From contig JAQURI010000007.1 of the NCBI GenBank assembly GCA_028715665.1, positions 1 through 23,104 on the forward strand: 23,104 nucleotides of DNA, read 5' to 3'. The translations under genes were made by a program, and so were the position numbers. This DNA is from Candidatus Ratteibacteria bacterium. GTDB taxonomy: Bacteria > CAIJMQ01. Under the pieces are notes generated by a model. That model was not told where the DNA came from and searched no databases. It saw only the letters and a program-made list of their open reading frames with translations. This document shows positions 21,092 through 23,104 of this stretch, piece after piece (position 1 is the first letter of the stretch; the number at the start of each line of letters is the position of its first letter).

Positions 21092-22270
21092 ATGGTAAAA
21101 GAAAAATCTGGAAGTAATCTTCTGGTACCGGGATTGTTAGTCGTCGTAGTTATTTTCGGCGCACTCCTGTTATTCGGAGGAGATAAAGGAACAGTAAATA
21201 CAGGAGACGTTACAGGCGGAGGCGGAACACCAACCCCAACCCCACCACCCGACAATACAGGAGCAACATCAACCTCCGGCATAAAGTCTGGGGAACTCGA
21301 ATTATTCTTGAGGGGTTATCAAGGCGGAACCGGCTCAACAAGCACAGTAATCTTACTTGACTCATCCTATGCGAAATTCGATACATCAGGAAAATACGAT
21401 GAAGAAGCCACAAGATATGGTATCATGGCAGCACACTATAATAAGGGTCTTACATCACTCATCGGCTTCCCCGGAAAGGGAACCCCGAAGGAAATATCAG
21501 TATCAAGTGGTGAATGGTCTGAGCCCCAGTTAGTTGCTTCAAAGGGCGATAAGTTTATAGTATATTCTTACAAGGACACGTCCCCGACAGCCAGCGAAAA
21601 CGTATCCACGGCACATCTCATGGAACTCAAAGACTTCGATGTAGGTTCAAGCAAGTGGGTAGCTCAGGATACAAATGGTGCAGCATACTGGAATCTTCAG
21701 AACTACGGTAATAACTCGTGGGTAGACGGTTCATTTGCAAACCAGATAGGTTATATGTATGACGACATGGGTGTTGCGAAATCAAACGTAGTAATAACGT
21801 GGTACTCGTATAACACCAACGTTGGAGAAATAACCAAGGATGGAGCAATCTATATTGCAGCAAGGCCATCCTATACTGGTAAATTCAAATCCCTGTCGGT
21901 CACGGACAAGAACGGTCACAACAAGAAATTCACCACTCTGACAAAAGCAGAGAATTATGGTGGAGCAGACCCAATCAATATCGCATCCACTGTCCTGACA
22001 TCAGCGACCACGAACTACAACTGGTACTATGTTGGTTCAATCGGCAACGAGATGTTAACCCAGAACACCGCATCTGATAAAAACAGACTCACATGGGAAC
22101 TGGAAACTGATACCTATGGATACAATGAAACAGTCAATGTAACCATGGTTCAGAATGCAGGCGCAATTGCCAGCAGCAACGGTGCATTCATGGTTCCAGA
22201 CTTATTTAGAGTACAGGTCGGAAACACTGACACAGCCCAAGATGATTCAGGCTGGTTGCAGGCATCTTAA
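21092..22270 (+). CDS. Major surface/structural protein candidate
   Basis: A 392-aa protein with a short cytoplasmic head (KEKSGSN), one N-terminal transmembrane segment (about residues 10-29, uncleaved), a Gly/Thr/Pro linker (GGGGTPTPTPPPDNTG, 47-62) and a large Ser/Thr/Asn/Tyr/Trp-rich beta-type ectodomain with almost no cysteine. Its own strong TATA box, 5' UTR hairpin, GGAGG and a strong terminator make it a monocistronic, probably very highly expressed gene. That pattern fits a major capsid or membrane protein of a virion, a pilus or surface-layer subunit, or an abundant adhesin. No sequence family is recognised. Confidence 0.7.
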   Translation: MVKEKSGSNLLVPGLLVVVVIFGALLLFGGDKGTVNTGDVTGGGGTPTPTPPPDNTGATSTSGIKSGELELFLRGYQGGTGSTSTVILLDSSYAKFDTSGKYDEEATRYGIMAAHYNKGLTSLIGFPGKGTPKEISVSSGEWSEPQLVASKGDKFIVYSYKDTSPTASENVSTAHLMELKDFDVGSSKWVAQDTNGAAYWNLQNYGNNSWVDGSFANQIGYMYDDMGVAKSNVVITWYSYNTNVGEITKDGAIYIAARPSYTGKFKSLSVTDKNGHNKKFTTLTKAENYGGADPINIASTVLTSATTNYNWYYVGSIGNEMLTQNTASDKNRLTWELETDTYGYNETVNVTMVQNAGAIASSNGAFMVPDLFRVQVGNTDTAQDDSGWLQAS

Positions 22271-22283
22271 ATCTGAGTTATTG

Positions 22284-22314
22284 GTTCCGGACAATCCGGA
22301 ACTCCTTTTTTTTT
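22284..22314 (+). terminator. Strong terminator after the surface protein gene
   Basis: GTTCCGGA-CAA-TCCGGAAC (22284-22302) is a perfect 8-bp stem with a 3-nt loop, followed by CTCC and nine T. It lies 13 bases after the stop codon. Confidence 0.8.
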
Positions 22315-22342
22315 CAATATCTTTACATACATTTTTCCATTT

Positions 22343-22371
22343 ACCGTTATCTTTATCTACTTTATGTTAAC
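22343..22371 (+). promoter_or_regulatory. CGATA-type promoter, copy 5 (divergent)
   Basis: ACCGTTATCTTTATCT followed by an ATGTT-containing tract matches the other four copies with CTTTAT intact, but the flanking dyad is degenerate (CGTTA/TATCT). CTTTAT is centred about 37 nt before ATG 22390. A further inverted pair TATGTT/AACATA lies between it and the start. Confidence 0.4.
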
Positions 22372-22389
22372 TCTATCAACATAGTTAAT

Positions 22390-22530
22390 ATGAAATTTGA
22401 AGTAATTGGAACAAAAGAAAAATACAAAGGAATCGAAATGCAGATTCTTACAGTCGAAACTGCTTCTGGCATTAAAGTGGTTGTTCATGACGATGGGGCA
22501 GTGTATATTGACGGCAAACATGTATACTGA
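22390..22530 (+). CDS. 46-aa small protein
   Basis: ATG 22390 opens a 46-codon frame ending in TGA. The peptide has a regular beta-hairpin pattern (EVIGTKEKYKGIEMQILTVE; KVVVHDDGAVYIDGKHVY). It follows promoter copy 5 and begins a cluster of tiny genes. No family is recognised; the composition argues for a folded small protein. Confidence 0.5.
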   Translation: MKFEVIGTKEKYKGIEMQILTVETASGIKVVVHDDGAVYIDGKHVY

Positions 22531-22539
22531 GGCAGTGAG

Positions 22540-22593
22540 ATGAAAATCCATACCATATCCAGTGTCATCACCATACCCCATGGAGTATTATGA
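22540..22593 (+). CDS. Possible 17-aa leader peptide
   Basis: ATG 22540 opens 17 codons (MKIHTISSVITIPHGVL) that end in a TGA overlapping the ATG of the next gene (ATGA). It could couple translation of the AbrB-like gene. It is too short for confidence. Confidence 0.25.
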   Translation: MKIHTISSVITIPHGVL

Positions 22594-22757
22594 AGTTTGC
22601 AACAACGGCAAGACACGGTGGCAGCATTATCATAGCTCTGACAGGAATTGCTAAAGAAGGGGTAGAATACCTGATTCAAGAAAAAGATGGCCAGATAATA
22701 CTAACACCATCCAAACAGGCATATAAAGTTCTAAAAGATATTGAGAGAGGAGAATAG
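22590..22757 (+). CDS. AbrB-like small DNA-binding protein
   Basis: A 55-aa protein, ATG 22590 preceded by GGAG. Its pattern RHGGSIIIALTGIAKEGVEY followed by DGQIILTP resembles the swapped-hairpin AbrB/SpoVT domain of transcription regulators and VapB-type antitoxins. No toxin gene is next to it; the following gene encodes a zinc-finger protein instead. It probably acts as a dimeric regulator of a nearby promoter. The fold assignment is from pattern only. Confidence 0.5.
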   Translation: MKFATTARHGGSIIIALTGIAKEGVEYLIQEKDGQIILTPSKQAYKVLKDIERGE

Positions 22758-22759
22758 AA

Positions 22760-23053
22760 ATGAGCCGGAAGATAATAGTTAACCTAAATTTCGACCCTTC
22801 TGTAATAGGAACAAAAGCGAAGACACTTGGTAAAGGCGTTTTTCATTATGGGGGAGGAAAAGAAGGGACAACATATTGTGGAGAACAGTATAAAATAAGA
22901 GAGTTCCCGGATATGCGTCAAAAGACCCGTTTCACTGCAATACCTGAATACGTGACATGCAAAAAATGTCAAAGAAAAGTCAATCACCCCCGACTAAAAG
23001 TCGGGGGCATGTCCCGTGAGGGATATGGGCAACAGTTTGACAAGGAGGCTTAG
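22760..23053 (+). CDS. Zinc-finger protein with C-terminus replaced by IscB element
   Basis: A 97-aa frame starting 2 bases after the previous stop, with GGAG upstream. The native part is residues 1 to about 73, with Cys40 (TTYCGEQYK) and CKKC near its end, which could be part of a metal site. The last 24 residues, from NHPRLK on, are encoded by the inserted left end of a second IscB element (first shared base 22978). The native C-terminus, and possibly missing ligands, are lost. The function is unknown. Confidence 0.55.
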   Translation: MSRKIIVNLNFDPSVIGTKAKTLGKGVFHYGGGKEGTTYCGEQYKIREFPDMRQKTRFTAIPEYVTCKKCQRKVNHPRLKVGGMSREGYGQQFDKEA

Positions 23054-23104
23054 TAACAAAACTATGCAGAAGTTAGAAGAACGAAATACATACACACCTA
23101 CGGA
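22978..23104 (+). repeat. 127-bp exact direct repeat, copy 2, cut by the window end
   Basis: Identical to 8642-8768 up to the last base of the window, including the CCCCCGACT/AGTCGGGGG hairpin (22987-23007). It is the left end of a second IscB-type element or the junction of a circular form. It interrupts the zinc-finger gene at 22760. Confidence 0.9.

Noticed and set aside
22590..22977. Toxin-antitoxin pair (AbrB-like antitoxin plus next gene)
   Set aside because: The next gene encodes a zinc-finger-like protein with no PIN, MazF or similar toxin motif.
1..23104. Simple circular contig with matching ends
   Set aside because: The first bases of the window do not match the last ones; the end matches an internal site (8642-8768) instead.

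Overview
The window looks like an archaeal mobile element (plasmid, integrated element or virus), most likely from a methanogen- or ANME-type euryarchaeon. Signs of this are TATA-like boxes about 25-35 nt before many starts, frequent strong Shine-Dalgarno sequences with ATGA-type overlaps, a DUF5658-like membrane protein, a HerA/FtsK-type ATPase, an IscB element, many small zinc-ribbon proteins and very few housekeeping genes. There is no rRNA, tRNA or CRISPR array that I can see. Host assignment is inference.

Layout. (1) 39-3602, plus strand: small membrane and zinc-ribbon proteins, a short tyrosine recombinase (1271-1945), and a 456-base gene-free stretch (1946-2401) that begins and ends with copies of a shared promoter motif and may encode a structured RNA. 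(2) 3644-7753, minus strand: a small lipoprotein interrupted by an in-frame TAA, an unusual hairpin cluster (4220-4364), small membrane proteins, a secreted or membrane-anchored protein, a HhH-GPD DNA-glycosylase-like protein, a basic peptide and a polytopic 391-aa membrane protein. (3) 7818-13275, plus strand: an anchored small protein, a winged-helix/coiled-coil protein whose 3' end is cut by an IscB element (8642 to about 10185; IscB about 430 aa with all RuvC and HNH residues), then a tightly overlapping operon led by a very compact RNA/DNA-ligase-type nucleotidyltransferase and followed by unknown proteins. (4) 13480-20183, plus strand: a probable structural or DNA-transfer operon: a small ribbon-helix-helix-like regulator, a signal-peptide/C-terminal-anchor surface protein, two unknown cytoplasmic proteins, a HerA-like ATPase, a coiled-coil/winged-helix protein and a second HTH protein. 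(5) 20439-23104: a membrane-tethered HTH protein, a probably highly expressed N-terminally anchored surface protein with a 5' UTR hairpin and a strong terminator, and a cluster of tiny genes ending in a zinc-finger gene cut by a second copy of the IscB element's left end.

The main cross-window observations are: a promoter/operator motif (ACCGATANCTTTATCG) present five times, about 30-37 nt upstream of four start codons and once in front of the candidate RNA; and an exact 127-base direct repeat (8642-8768 = 22978-23104) that stops at the last base of the window. The repeat marks the left boundary of the IscB element and implies either a second IscB copy just beyond the window or a 14,336-bp circular form. 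The secreted proteins, the ATPase and the polytopic membrane protein together suggest a virion-assembly or DNA-transfer machine; the RNA ligase operon, glycosylase and IscB look like accessory nucleic-acid functions.
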